Source of the DNA: Adiantum capillus-veneris | Taxonomy: Eukaryota; Streptophyta; Polypodiopsida; Polypodiales; Pteridaceae | Direction of reading: 5' to 3' | Assembly (NCBI GenBank): GCA_014529385.2 | Contig: CM043959.1 | Span: forward strand, 88,500,029 to 88,564,028 | Length of the DNA: 64,000 bases | Part shown: positions 13,341 to 24,829 of the stretch, piece by piece | Numbering within the stretch: position 1 is the stretch's first letter | Layout: each line of letters starts with the position of its first letter | Position numbers and translations under genes: made by a program | Notes under the pieces: generated by a model | Told to the model about the DNA's origin: nothing | The model's database searches: none | Seen by the model: the letters and a program-made list of their open reading frames with translations, nothing else

Positions 13341-15248
13341 CAAAAATTTAGAAAATCATGGTTAGAGAATAAGGATTGAAAATATGTCTCCTTCCAAGCC
13401 TTGAATAAAGAGCATATTTTCTTTTTAATGTGAGCAAGTAGAAGAGTAAAATGTAATTCTTGTATTTAGGATTTTGTTTTCTTATCATCAATGCGGGGGA
13501 AGGCATTGTTAAGAATCTACGATGAGACATTGTTGTACACATATTTTGTAGTTTATGATTAAAATTTTGTCCACATACAAACACTTGCCAGACATTGGTT
13601 TCCTTTACTTGTGAAAATGCCATTCGCACTTTCTTCCATGGTTTGCTATTAGGCATGGAGTTTTATCACTCGAGTTTATCTCCACTTCCTTCATTAGCAT
13701 ATAATTTTTATGGAGTTCAATCACACTTTGATCTTCTTCTGCATCCACTTCCTTCATTAGCATATAATTTTAAATTGAAACATTCTCCACACTTTTCGAA
13801 GCTTTTATGTCCTAAATTGGTAATTCTACAAGTTGGATGTAGGGGCATGAAACATCAAAGTTTCCTTTACTTCCAATTAAGCTTTCAGCTCATTCACTTG
13901 CAATTTTAATTCTTAATTCTCCTTCCTTCTTTAGCTTTTGCACAAGATTATCTAAGTCTTTGTTCTCGTTAATAATCTCAAACTCCTCCATAGGTAAAAA
14001 TTATTCTAACAAAGTGGCAAAGGGCTTGGAAATTATACTTTCAAGCTACCCCTTCAGAATCTACCACATTGTCCTCCATGTACTAACAATTTTATCCTTC
14101 CTCAATCCTACTTCTACATAAATTAGAAGCACACCCTATAGATTAATTTCTTCATTTTCTTAGAACCTATTTTTCCATTGCCTCAAGTGTCTCTATCCTC
14201 TTCTTCAAGACCTTATTCTCAGCCATTAACACATTATTTGTTTCCCCTATCATTGCCACCTTTTCTTGTTTCACACTTGACTTATTCATGCTTCAAACAG
14301 CTCCACACACTTTCTGGTCTTTAGCCTCCTTCTTTGATTTCTTCTCTTCTTTAACCACTATCTTCAAGCTCAAACTTCCATTTTGACGCCTTATATTCTA
14401 ACTCTAATTTCCTTGAGCTTTAGCAACTCTGTTTGTGGTCTTTGGATTGGAGATATCTTCTCCACTTTGTGGACTCCTAGCTTTATAAGATTCTTTGTTG
14501 CTCTTCCCTTCTCATGGAGACCTCCTATTCTCCTTTATGGGCTAGGTTTAACACATTCTCAACATTATTTTTCCCTTCATTTTTTCTATCCATAAATTTG
14601 ACTCCAGGTTTTGGGGAATCTTCAACTAGGTGTTTATACATAGAGAATCTCCTCCTTGCATGGAGTTGTTGATTTTGGGTTCTAATTTTTTAATGTCTTT
14701 GGCTTGCCTTTTTCAACCTATATTGGCAAAGGCACTAGAGTAGGGGTGAACAAGGCTTGCATTTAGAGACCAATTCATCTCCTGATCTCACATTTTGTTT
14801 ATCTTTCAACTCCATCTATGCATTCAACTTCTCATAGAGATCGTGTCTAGTTAATTGGAAACCCTTTTTTTAGTTTCTCTCAAAGGTACAAAGGCCTCTT
14901 AGGACATGTAATCAAATTTAATGAACAAACACATTCTTTCCTACTTTAGTTGTCATCTTCTAAACATGTCTAGACCTTTTAGTTTGATAGTAATATCTAT
15001 TTGTAGTTGGGGCTCCTGAAACCTCCTCCATCTTATATGTACTCAGGAAAATTTTATACCTTGCTTGCCAACTAGGGATTATGATAGTTTTTCCTCATTG
15101 GATTCATGCTCCATGCATCCTAGGGTAGATTTTCAAAGTTCCATAAGCCAATCAATTTCGAGCAAACCTGCTTTTCTTCATGTGCTGAATCAATGTAATG
15201 ATTAAACTCATGTGTGCATTTAGAACACTCACCACATTTTGATGATGG

Positions 15249-15390
15249 TAACTCATCCAAAACTTGAGCTTCTCGTTCATCCTCAACCTCTTGTCTACTT
15301 ATCTACACCATGGTACTTAATATAGTAAGATGCAATGAGCTCCTACACTCTGCACACAAGTAACTCATCCAAAACTTGAGCTTCTCGTTC
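15249..15390. repeat. 112-bp tandem duplication in the gypsy 3' ORF
   Basis: TAACTCATCCAAAACTTGAG recurs at 15,249 and 15,361. The rest of the unit resumes at 15,854 (CTACTTATCTACACCATGG) after an inserted MITE-like element. Confidence 0.75.
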
Positions 15391-15853
15391 CATTAGGAAT
15401 AGAATAGGGTCTAGGAGGGCCTCTTTATTTGGTAGTTTAAGGAAGTCAAACCTTTAGTATTAAGAAAGTAATCAAAGGAAATCTTTTGAACTCAAACAGA
15501 CAAAACGGCTAGTTTATCTGAATTCAATTTTTTTCCCCAAAATGGAATTTAAAATCTACCGGATAAAACCATATCATGTAGCATATCTATGAAAAGAGCT
15601 CAATGTGTAGATTCCAATCCATGATCTCCGCTCAAATCGGAGATCATACGTGGAAGTTATGAAGGTCGAAAATCATAAAATTGTCCACCTCCTTTTTGGC
15701 GGAAAAAGTGCACCCTTTGACCACTCTTACACATATCTTACACATCCACCATTCTTGCACACATGGCGTACACCTATTTGTCAAAATGCTAATCACCTCC
15801 ATAAGCTCATGGAAAATAAAGAGGCCCTCCTAAACCCCATCCTCTTCCTAATG
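15391..15853. mobile_element. MITE-like element with terminal inverted repeats of about 41 bp
   Basis: The left end begins CATTAGGAA and runs through TAGGAGGGCCTCTTTATTT. The right end is its near-perfect inverse: AAATAAAGAGGCCCTCCTA then TTCCTAATG. The 463-bp insert interrupts one copy of a tandem duplication, so both flanks can be compared with the uninterrupted copy. Only a very short target duplication (C or none) is visible, so the superfamily is unassigned. It has no coding capacity. Confidence 0.75.
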
Positions 15854-17813
15854 CATCCTCAACCTCTAGTCTACTTATCTACACCATGGTATTTACTACA
15901 GCAAGATGCAATGAGCTCCTACACTCTGCACACAGGTTTCCTCTCCCAATAATTCTACCTCAATTTGTGCCACTAATGAGCACAAAGCATTCAACTTCTC
16001 AAGTTTCTTCTGAGTTTCTCCCTATGATGGCACCGCTCAAGGTTGATAAACTAGCTAGTTGATTTAAGCCTGTGACACATACATATATACTTTTTCTATT
16101 TGATTCATGCATATTTGTGGAGAGTGATCCACTAGAGCTATTATCTTACATGGTACTTAGGGTTGCGTGGACCCCTCCAATCCCTAAAATTTCTCCTTGC
16201 TCAAAAAAATGGCTAATTAAAATCCTCTGTTTTTTCTAAAATTTTGATTCGAGCGCTTGCTAATTTGATGTGGACTCTGCTCACAATAACAAGAATGCCC
16301 CTAAGTTTTGACTTTTTGGTGATAATTCCCCTAATTTTTGAGCTTTTGATGGAAATTCCTTTGAATATTCCCTTTCTAATAGATTTTCCTTTGATTACTC
16401 GCCCTATGATACAAATTCCTTTGTTTTTGGCTCTTTGAGTAATATACCATTTTCTCCTTCTCTTCTAAATTGGAATAAGGAAATTGGAACCTACTATTAC
16501 TTGTTGTGATGGTGAAATATTTGAAACTAGTGGTCTTTCATAGAATCTCCTCAACCTAAACCCATTTACATGTTTTTCAACAACATACCCATACATATCT
16601 TGCAATTTTAATGTTCCCTACTCCAAGTTTTCACAATCTTGAAAGGTGCCTAAATTGGTCCTAATTGGGAATTATACAACAGCTTCTAATCATTTACTAC
16701 AAACACCTTGGATATAATATTAATATTTACCAAATCCTATCTTCCTCTTTGCACAACCTTTTGAATGTGGGCACTCACTATTCAATCCTCTTTCGGTTCC
16801 AAAAGACACCTTTATCTATGCTACACTTCATCCTTTGGAGATGACCTATTCTAAATAGCAATCCTTAAACTTGGTACCATAAACACCATTGATATTAGTG
16901 CTTCAAGTCCATACACCAATCTGAATGGAGTCATCCCTGAAGTTACCTTATATGTTGTTTTGAATGAACACAATGATGAATCTGGCTTTTTGTCCCAATC
17001 AATCCTATTTTTGAAAAAAATCTTCTTCAACCTTTTGATCAAAATTTTGTTGGAGCTCTCTACCTAACCTTTGGCTTGAGGATGATAACTTGACTTCTTA
17101 TGCAAAACATACGTGTTTGAGTTGACTCCTTACTAACATGATTTGGAAAACATGCACCTTGATTGCTTACAGGCTCCATTGTGCAACCAAGTCTTGTCTT
17201 GATATTTTTATGCAAAAAATTTACCACTTAACTAGCTAGATTTTTTAATGCAATTGCCTCAAAACACTTGGTGCAATAGCTAGTTGTAACAAAAATATAC
17301 ACGTTCCTTGTATTGTTAGCTCTTGGTCTGATTGGACCCGTAAAATGTAGAACGCATTTTTAAAATGTTTCCAAATGTAAAATTGGATTCAATGGCATGC
17401 GAACAAAGTTTGAAGGCTTACCCTCCCTCTACCACATTAAAAATTATTTGGCAAAGGTATAGGTATCCTTCAAGACAATGACCCACCAAGTTCCTGCTTG
17501 TAAAATCTTTATACGTGATCTCCCCTAAAAACTGTCCTCTTGAATTTCAAAACAACTCTCTGTTCTTCATTAAGAACACACCTTCTAATTATTTGATATT
17601 TTCCCTTCATGTAAAGTGATCCTACTATAGCAAGGAATGGTTTTCTTTTCAAATAGAACTTTCTTCTCTAGTCTATTGTGAATGACTCATGCACTAAACC
17701 CTTTGTTAAAAGTATCAACATTTGATCATACAAAAATTAAGAATTTGTTAATTTTACTATAAATAAATCAACATTAGAAAGGTAGTCCTAAATCCACATT
17801 GCATGTTATCCTG

Positions 17814-17822
17814 ATGCTAAAC
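17814..17822 (+). repeat. Target-site duplication, left copy
   Basis: ATGCTAAAC directly abuts the left terminus of the 11.3-kb transposon. It matches 29,112-29,120 exactly. Confidence 0.85.
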
Positions 17823-17877
17823 GAGTCCTGCCGTGCGGCGAGCGAGTTTTCTCGAGCGAACTAAAATCGGAGCAAAT
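17823..17877 (+). repeat. Left terminal inverted repeat of the MULE-like element
   Basis: It begins GAGTCCTGCCGTGCGG and contains TTTTCTCGAGCGAACT and AATCGGAGC. It pairs imperfectly with the inverse of 29,055-29,111. Confidence 0.75.
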
Positions 17878-17895
17878 GAATGAAGATGGGAGATC

Positions 17896-17948
17896 GTAGG
17901 CATGAATGGCAAGGGTGTTATGACAAGAGTGTTGCCATTCATGCCTAC
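17896..17948. repeat. Perfect 17-bp hairpin in the left subterminal region
   Basis: GTAGGCATGAATGGCAA at 17,896-17,912 is followed after 19 bases by its exact reverse complement at 17,932-17,948. A further direct copy of the left arm occurs near 18,400. Confidence 0.9.
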
Positions 17949-17954
17949 AATTGA

Positions 17955-18382
17955 TTGGTGTGTGTTTAATAGTTCGACTGAATATATTTTGGTGGCCATG
18001 TGTGACATGCCATCACATCTATTAAAACTATGCGATCACTACATATCTTGAAAGGACTACTTTTTTATTCTCTTTGGCTGATAGATGAATGGGTCCATGA
18101 ACTTTGTCCCCAAATTTTTTATCCAGCTACATCTTGTTATTTTGGAGCGTTTGGTATGCATTTCGTTAGATTGACTATGATTTTTTCATCATGTGCACAT
18201 ACCATGACATCACATCTATAGAAATTTGGAGTAGTGTTTAAAGCTTATGTAAATGCCTCCTATCTTGATATTGACAATATGCGATCACTAAATTTATTTG
18301 AAAGGACTACTTTATAAATGTCTCTTTGTCTGAAAAATATATAAATTCAAGAAATTAATCTCTAATTTTTTCTCCGAGTGAA
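17955..18382 (+). repeat. Subterminal direct repeat, left copy
   Basis: About 430 bp that recurs in the same orientation at 28,592-29,023, with shared blocks such as TTGGTGTGTGTTTAATAGTT and GCATTTCGTTAGATTGACTA. Internally, ATGCGATCACTA followed by GAAAGGACTACTTT occurs twice, so the unit is itself a diverged internal duplication. Confidence 0.85.
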
Positions 18383-18739
18383 TGAATGAAAAGGGAAATG
18401 GGTAGGCATGAATGGCAAGGGTGTTATGGCAACAAAGTTAGCAATAAGACTAACGTGAGTCTACTGCGAGGTGCCTAAGGTTTAGGCATGATACTTATAG
18501 TTTGATATACATTAATAGTGTTAGTTCCATTGTGTGCATGGATTACTCAAACTTCTCATATATCACTTATTAAATTCTTAGCTAGCCAAAACACAAATAA
18601 ATACTTTTCACTTAAGAGCAACATCTCTTTTGCAAAATGTCCAAAGTTACATGAGTGATAAGTTGTTTCAACATAAATATTTTGAAGACAAACACTCAAC
18701 AAACGAAGCTTCTTAACGTGACACCATAGAGCCCATGAC

Positions 18740-18853
18740 TATGAGGAATCACACTCATCGTCGATGAAAACATTGCACCTACGATGCTTCTCTTGAATGC
18801 CATAATTGTATCTTCTGTCATCAGCAGCCATGGTTCTGGCCGTCTCCTCTGCA
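18740..18853 (-). other. Possible terminal exon or exon relic of the methyltransferase gene
   Basis: On the - strand a good acceptor (GATGTATGCAG) precedes an open segment ending in TAG. It reads as a charged peptide with EKHRR and FIDDECDSS. It lies downstream of the stop at 19,205, so it would be used only in an alternative transcript or before the tail duplication occurred. No domain is recognised. Confidence 0.25.
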
Positions 18854-19070
18854 TACATCGGCAAAACACTTTCATAAAAAAGAGAACATATCAATACCAA
18901 TACTCTATAAATGTCAAAACACAAAATATTTCACAATGCAAACCACAAAAAGAGAATATAATGTCAATATCAACCCTCTACAAGGATTAGACACAAAATA
19001 TTACAAAATGCAAACCACATCTTAAAAAAAAATGATACCAATACGTGAATGCAAAATAAAAAATGAAACA

Positions 19071-19270
19071 TGTGATGCTATCTCTACTCAAATTAAAGTG
19101 CTTACTAGTCATCAAATGGGTAGACACTGGATGGAATGTCAACTTCATCCTACAAATCAAATCAAAACCATGTGATGCTAACTCTAGTGAAACAGAAGTG
19201 CTCACTAGTCATCAAATGGGTAGACACTAGATGGAATGTCTTCTTCACCCTCCAAATCAACGGTGGTAGA
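19071..19270 (-). repeat. 100-bp tandem duplication of the methyltransferase C-terminal tail
   Basis: TGTGATGCTA recurs at 19,071 and 19,171, and the sequence encoding the tail IPSSVYPFDD plus stop occurs twice. In the downstream copy this tail is preceded by a plausible acceptor (TTTGTAG), so it could act as an alternative last exon. Confidence 0.8.
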
Positions 19271-20358
19271 TATCTCCTCTCGACTCCGCTTTTTAGAGTG
19301 AAGTAAAGGCTGCACATATCCTGCTATGATGGCATCATCACTATCCACTGAAGCACAAACACGACCTGTAGCCAAACAAGCTGCCAAAACCAGTGCAGTG
19401 CCACAACCAAGCTCTATACATAAACCTCCAGGTCGACACAAAAGCTCTACAAAGCAGGCAATGAATGCATGACTCCGTTGCATGGAGCCACACCAAGTCT
19501 CCCCCACTGAAGATCTAGCCTGCGATGTCTCAGGGAGATAGTGCAACATGTAGGAGTCAAGAGGCTGCAATCCCAAACGATGGAAAAGTGGAGTACTCTC
19601 TGCAACATAGCAAGGGGGTCTGGAGCCAGCTCGATGAATCATGAACAATACTGAGCAATGACACTACAGCAAGAAAGATGAAAACAAACATAATCATGAC
19701 TATGTCAATTGAAAAATCATTCTTTCGGTGAACTTAAAGCCCATAAATACCTCAAAGCGACCACCAACACTTTCAACAAATCCGTAAATAAGTAGAGTGA
19801 TGAAGCACAACAATGCGACGATCCACTATCACTGTGAAGCCCGACAAACTCTCTCCAGCCATCCAATACTACCTCCTACGGTTAATATGGAAAATTTTAA
19901 AAACTCTATGAACTTGTAGTGTTATGCAAAGCATTGAATATACTCACCAACTACAGATGCCATAACAAGCAACCAACCGGAGTCGTCCATAATAGAATGT
20001 GCTAGGTGAACACCCGATCGAACATGCTCCTCAGTGCAAATATCCCAAAGCGGCACAGTGTCAGAGGTGATGTGTGATCCACCAAATGGCAAGTCGAGGA
20101 AGATGAAGTCTGCAGCCCATGAGACAGGCCTACCACCACGAGTATAGCAGGCCCCCTCGGAGCGAGATCTTGTAAGGTGCTCATGGACAGGTATCCAAGC
20201 CGGCGAGCAAATGCCTGCTCTAAAACCTGATGCCACAACTATGTAGTCAAGAGTTGAAGCATAGCTCTGACCCTCTGAACCAATGCTATGGTGAGCCATT
20301 GAAACCTCCGATGCATATGTAAAGCAAAATGATCTCCTAAGAGTCTGACCACCCAAAC
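19205..20358 (-). other. N4/N6-type DNA methyltransferase catalytic domain (exons 10-12)
   Basis: Exon 10 encodes AADFIFLDLPFGGSH, with DLPF at 20,084-20,095 matching the catalytic (D/N/S)PP(F/Y) motif IV of amino-methyltransferases except Leu for the first Pro. Exon 12 encodes GGLCIELGCGTALVLAA, with ELGCGT at 19,397-19,414 matching the SAM-binding motif I. Motif IV preceding motif I is the permuted order of the PF01555-type (beta class) N4-cytosine/N6-adenine DNA methylases and excludes the C5 type. Exon 12 is fully open to its stop. Exon 11 needs a small frame correction. Confidence 0.65.
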
Positions 20359-22306
20359 CTACAAAATTTTAAGGCAATGAATTTGAAGCTCGCCCTTAGA
20401 ACAATGACTCACATATAGCAACCTAAACAAACTAAATAATATGCATAGTTATCATACCAAAGGTTGGAGCAATATTGTCCAAAATTTTTGCAAAGCTAGA
20501 GTCGTGTCTAGCAACGTCTATCAAGCCATCTACAAAAAGATAGATGCAATTACAAAATGTAAAAAAATACAACACATTGCAGTCACAACTCTTAATCTCA
20601 CCATGTGAAGCCAAAGGATTAACCGCTATATAGCCCTCTCCACTTGGTAAACCAGATGTGCCGACATTAACGACATGTCGCTTCCCCGCAGAAATTGATC
20701 ATCGCTCTACCACAATATTATTGAATTCAAAAATTTGGTAAGCATAATCCACATTAATGTTTTAAATTCCATGTTCAATGCCAAAAAATACTTACTTTGC
20801 ATCATAGCCTCTTGGTGAACATTGCCAGTCGATGGCGGAGGTGGAAGATCAACCCTAGCTCCATGCATTGCTTTGTGCAACTCTTTCTCACGCTCCAACA
20901 AATGGCCGGGTGACATGTCTATCCACCATGGACAATGCTCACGCTCCCAACCAGTAATATGTTGCATATTGTCAGTGTACATACATCCATCTCCTTTATA
21001 AGCATTAACCCACTGCTTTGAAAGAACTGGAATGGAAGTAATGCGGTGGGTGGAAAAAAGATATAGAAAGTACCTGTAGGACACAAAGAATATATACAAG
21101 TAGCAAACAAAAAATAAAATATAAGCTTATTTTGCAAGAATTATATTATACCTATATAGAATTCTCTGTCCAGCCCGCAATAAGAAATCTACTTCTTTAA
21201 AGCTTGCATGTCTACATCCTTAGTTCTAGACTCTAATGTAGTCTCTATAGGAAAGAGATAGACACGAGCTTCAATCTTGACTTCTTCATAATAGTGTGAT
21301 AATTTGCAGTCCTCTGGCTCTACAATGCCATCAGGAGCCTTAACAAAATCCGATAAAAGTGCAGAAGCTTTGTCTAACAACTTGACCAAAATATTCTCCC
21401 TATGCAACCAGCTGAAATAACACCATCCATACTATTCATATCGTCAATGCCATAAAAAATAAAGCGCTGAAAATCAAAGTGAGAGATAGAGAAATACGGT
21501 CTACATGCGTGATCTCCTTTTTGCAATCCATAAGCAGACCTAGTCAGCTTCAAGCAATGAAACCCAAAACATCTTTATATCCACACTAGCCTCATTATGA
21601 GCTATCATGTTTAGCTTCTCAATGGATGCATAAGAATCTGGACCCCATTTCAAGGCTAACACCTGTGCCATCCATGCATCCCCAAGGTTAGGATCAACAA
21701 TGTTCAGAATCTAAAAACAAATATTAAGCTAACTTCAACAAACCAACCCTAAACACAAATATGCTATTAGGAAAGGGTAGAGTCTGCATTAGACCTTGCC
21801 AACTCTATCAGCATACTTGTTAGAGAGGTCATTTATGACCTTCTCCTCTTCCTTTTTGAGCTCTTCTTCAGAAAGTGATAGCTTAATTGGATGCATCCGT
21901 GAATGAAACTCTTTTGTAATTTGCACCTGGTTCATGAAAAAGCCCCAAGAATATCTTACAAATTAAAAAATATGTATAAAATCTATTAAACCATAACACA
22001 GTAGCAATCAACATACATCGTAAAGCAACTTTCCCAAATATCGTCTAGTCAATGGCCACCATGGCTCAGTCCCTTTAACTGACTTCTTTCTAATCATGGC
22101 AATGATTCTTTGGTCTTTATCTGGAAATCCCTCTAAGTATGTTTTGTGGTCAGCTTTACAGATTTAGAGCAATTCACCAACTCGTCCCGAAGATGGGTTG
22201 TTACTAGTGCATGAGTATTCATACTACGAAGAAATTGAGAAAAAAAGCATTATCATCACTCATCTCATGATCCAAGCTTACAAACTCAAAACCCTACCAG
22301 ACTTAC

Positions 22307-23151
22307 AAATTCATCCGTTGCAATCCCGAAAGAAGTGCAATCTCTGAAACCTTTGAAGGATCAATAATTGTGCATAGAACTCTGCAGTGCTTTTCCTTGA
22401 TTGTTGAGAAGCGCTCTCTAATGGCAGCAATCCAAGCAACAGTTCGATGGTTACCTTCCCATACATATAGCATCTTATTTGACATGGATTTCAACTCTGG
22501 TCTCTCAGCTAATTCCTTTTCAAACTCCTCATTGATTTCTTTCCAATGATCATCCCACTCTTTTTTTATATCATCTATATTTATAAAAAACAAGACTATA
22601 TACATCAAGAACTAAAACAATCAAGTAAATCAGCACGAAGCATACCTGTGACATTAGTCTCCTCCCTTTGACATGTCCATATGGAGACAATAAAGGCTCC
22701 TTTCTCTTGCATGTAGCCCTCTCGAGCAAATGCAGATTTCAAGCCAGTGACATCATCCCGAAGACCCCTAACACGTGCATATGGAATGGGCCTACAAAGA
22801 GGTATCAAAGGACAAGAGAAAAAACTATGTATTCTAGTATTTTGAAGAATATCTTGTCCTGTTTGCATATAAAGTTTGTTTTCTGCACCAACATCAATTG
22901 TCTGCTCAACCTCGGGCCTTGCAACATATGGAACAACCTCCATGGAAATATTAGCTTCATTTGGAACTAGATCACTCTCATGCAAGGATTCAAGTGTCAC
23001 ATCTTCTTGGCTCTCCATTTCATCTTCTTCAAGGGTAATATCCTGCTCTGTGCTGGCAATATTGGATGCAGAGACAGAACTCACAATATCACTAGACTCC
23101 CCTCCATGGACATCTAGCTTTGCTTTACCTCTACTGTCAGCTGCTCGTCCT
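22307..23151 (-). other. ParB/sulfiredoxin-like domain (exons 2-3)
   Basis: The end of exon 2 reads IPYARVRGLRDDVTGLKSAF then GAFIVSIW. Exon 3 holds YVWEGNHRTVAWIAAIRERF, at about 22,420-22,470. ParB-family N-terminal domains have this layout: a beta strand and a helix near a glycine, then a G-x-H-R motif followed by a helix and a strand. Here GNHR is at 22,444-22,455 and CRVLCTIID is the following strand. No ParB helix-turn-helix partner is apparent. In prokaryotes and phages such domains often accompany DNA methylases. The assignment rests on motif reading only. Confidence 0.6.
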
Positions 23152-23254
23152 CTAATAAAACAAAGACTCTTTAAGTTCTTAGATTTATACATTCCACTAT
23201 CACAATTGAAAAAATTAGTTCAAAAACTGTTCAAAAGTAACTACTTGAAAAGTG

Positions 23255-24316
23255 TCCGTGTTGACACGGGCAGTTTCAGAGACGATATCTAAATCACAAA
23301 TAAAAAAAAGAGAACCTTTTTTAACACTGCGGAGAAATAAATTTCTAAATTAAATTTATTTAGGCCTAATTTATTGTTTACAATGATAACAATTTGGCAT
23401 AGAAGTTGTAAAGCTTTGAAAAACAATATCAAAGCATTAAGGATTGAGATTGCCCGTGTCGACACGGACAGTTTCGAGCATATATAAACAAGATCCTAGA
23501 GGTAAAAAAGTTCGAGGCACAGTCAACGCGGCTTTGTTTGCAAATCAAACAAGATATATAATCAGAAGCCCGTGTCAACACGGAAATCCAGAGCAGGAAA
23601 TAGCACCTAGGCCATGATCTTTTTACAAGCTAAAGGAGAGAAATATAATAGCAAAAAAGAACTCGTTTTAATTGCCCGCGTCAACACGGGCTGCCTTGAA
23701 AAGGAAAAGATGAGCAGTGCAATCGGTTAGATGCAGCGCAATGTATTATAAGCTTGCAATCGGTTAGATGCAGCGCTTGAAGCAAAACGTGCAGGTCTGC
23801 AGGGCCTTAGTCATTTTGCAAAGATTTTCAACCTGTGGGCAACCTCACCAGGTCGGATGTCTAATTTCCTCCATTGTTCCGCTGAGTTGGAAAGCTAGAA
23901 AATGACAAACTCCCCCTAGGCCAAGCTAATGCATAGAAATATATCGCAATAAAACCTATTTTTAACTGTCCGCGTCAACACGGGCTGCTGCGCCTGGTTA
24001 TAGCTGTGGACAATGATAGTGAATCAATGCCAAGGTTCAAACATGATGGGAAAATTGATCGTCTGCAAGCTCTGCATAGAAATAAATCGCAAAAAAAAAA
24101 AGTTTTTAACTGCCGGCGCAAGACGGGCTGCTGCGCCTGGTTATAGGTGTAGACAATGCATGCGACACTTCTTGGCAGATGCAACCCACAGAAATGGTTT
24201 CCTAAATATACTACAACGTTTTTCATAATACAAAACAATGCAAAACGGTATTAATGCGCATCTAGCAGTCCAGCTAATGCAGAGAAACTGTTTTTAACTG
24301 CCCGCGTCAACACGGG
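23255..24316. repeat. Seven copies of a 16-bp palindrome (consensus CCCGTGTYRACACGGG)
   Basis: Copies lie at 23,255-23,270, 23,453-23,468, 23,569-23,584, 23,675-23,690, 23,969-23,984, 24,113-24,127 (degenerate, one base short) and 24,301-24,316. Each is two inverted 7-base arms around a YR centre, with the left arm often CCCGCGT. The last three share longer flanks (TTTTTAACTG before; GGGCTGCTGCGCCTGGTTAT after two of them) and so reflect local duplication. The first four have unrelated flanks. All lie in the first intron of the methyltransferase gene. Confidence 0.9.
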
Positions 24317-24715
24317 GTGCTTCAATCAATGGATAATGTACCTGGACAAAGCCCTGGATCGTCCTCGTCGCATCGTTGAGCTGGCTTACATAGAGCTTTG
24401 GCGAAGTCGTATGCAATAAATTCAAGACAAGCTGCCCACATCGTATGCAGTCACGTTTTGGAGAGACCAAGCTGCAGTGTTCGACAAAGGGGAGGCAGCT
24501 TGGGCCTTCAAATCAATTGACGCGAGTGCTGCAAGCAATGCCTCAGAATCGCCAGTAGCTACAATCAACACAAACGACCATGATAAGCAGCCGATATTGG
24601 AAGAAGCAACGGCCCGTGCTAGTATACGTACAGTTGTGCTTGCAGTTCCATGGCCTGAATCTCGAAGAGGCAACCTGCAACGTTCCTGCTAACCTTTACA
24701 CTCACTGCGCAGAGA

Positions 24716-24829
<114 letters not shown>

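Larger units (their letters stand above)
14000..17813 (-). mobile_element. Ty3/gypsy remnant, integrase plus extra 3' ORF (distal half)
   Basis: Read on the - strand, about 17,810-16,860 has integrase features: YHPQAKG, then WDKKPDSSL and SGMTPFRLVYGLEAL, the usual end of the gypsy integrase core. At about 16,700-16,480 are the degenerate C-terminal GPFKIV and NGF.LR motifs. Below 15,250 the strand encodes a Cys-rich stretch and, near 14,200, a coiled coil (ENKVLKKRIETLEAMEK). Many stops are present. The RT/RNase H half of the same element lies at 29,112-29,480, separated by the 11.3-kb DNA transposon. It is related to the copy at 35,130-38,235. Confidence 0.8.
19205..24373 (-). pseudogene. 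ParB-like domain/amino-methyltransferase gene, 12 exons, inside the transposon
   Basis: I inferred the exons from GT-AG signals and frame continuity on the - strand: 24342-24373, 22646-23151, 22307-22574, 22017-22223, 21795-21926, 21152-21710, 20796-21073, 20602-20706, 20458-20529, 19948-20358, 19751-19868 and 19205-19663. Codon phases agree at the 1/2, 2/3, 3/4, 4/5, 7/8, 8/9, 9/10 and 10/11 junctions once a 1-nt deletion in exon 4 is allowed for. The conceptual product is about 1,050 residues: a basic start (MRRGRSRALSRGR), an acidic linker, a ParB/Srx-like domain (about 130-270), a middle region of unknown function, then a permuted methyltransferase (about 720-1,030). Damage consists of a 1-nt shift in exon 4, shifts in exons 6 and 11, and a TGA (probably from Trp TGG) at the start of exon 8. 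The likely original role is DNA amino-methylation. Substrate and target base are unknown. Confidence 0.75.

Noticed and set aside
23255-24316. CRISPR-like array
   Set aside because: The repeats are palindromes of 16 bp at irregular 100-300 bp spacing in an intron of a plant transposon gene. There is no uniform repeat-spacer pattern and no cas genes.
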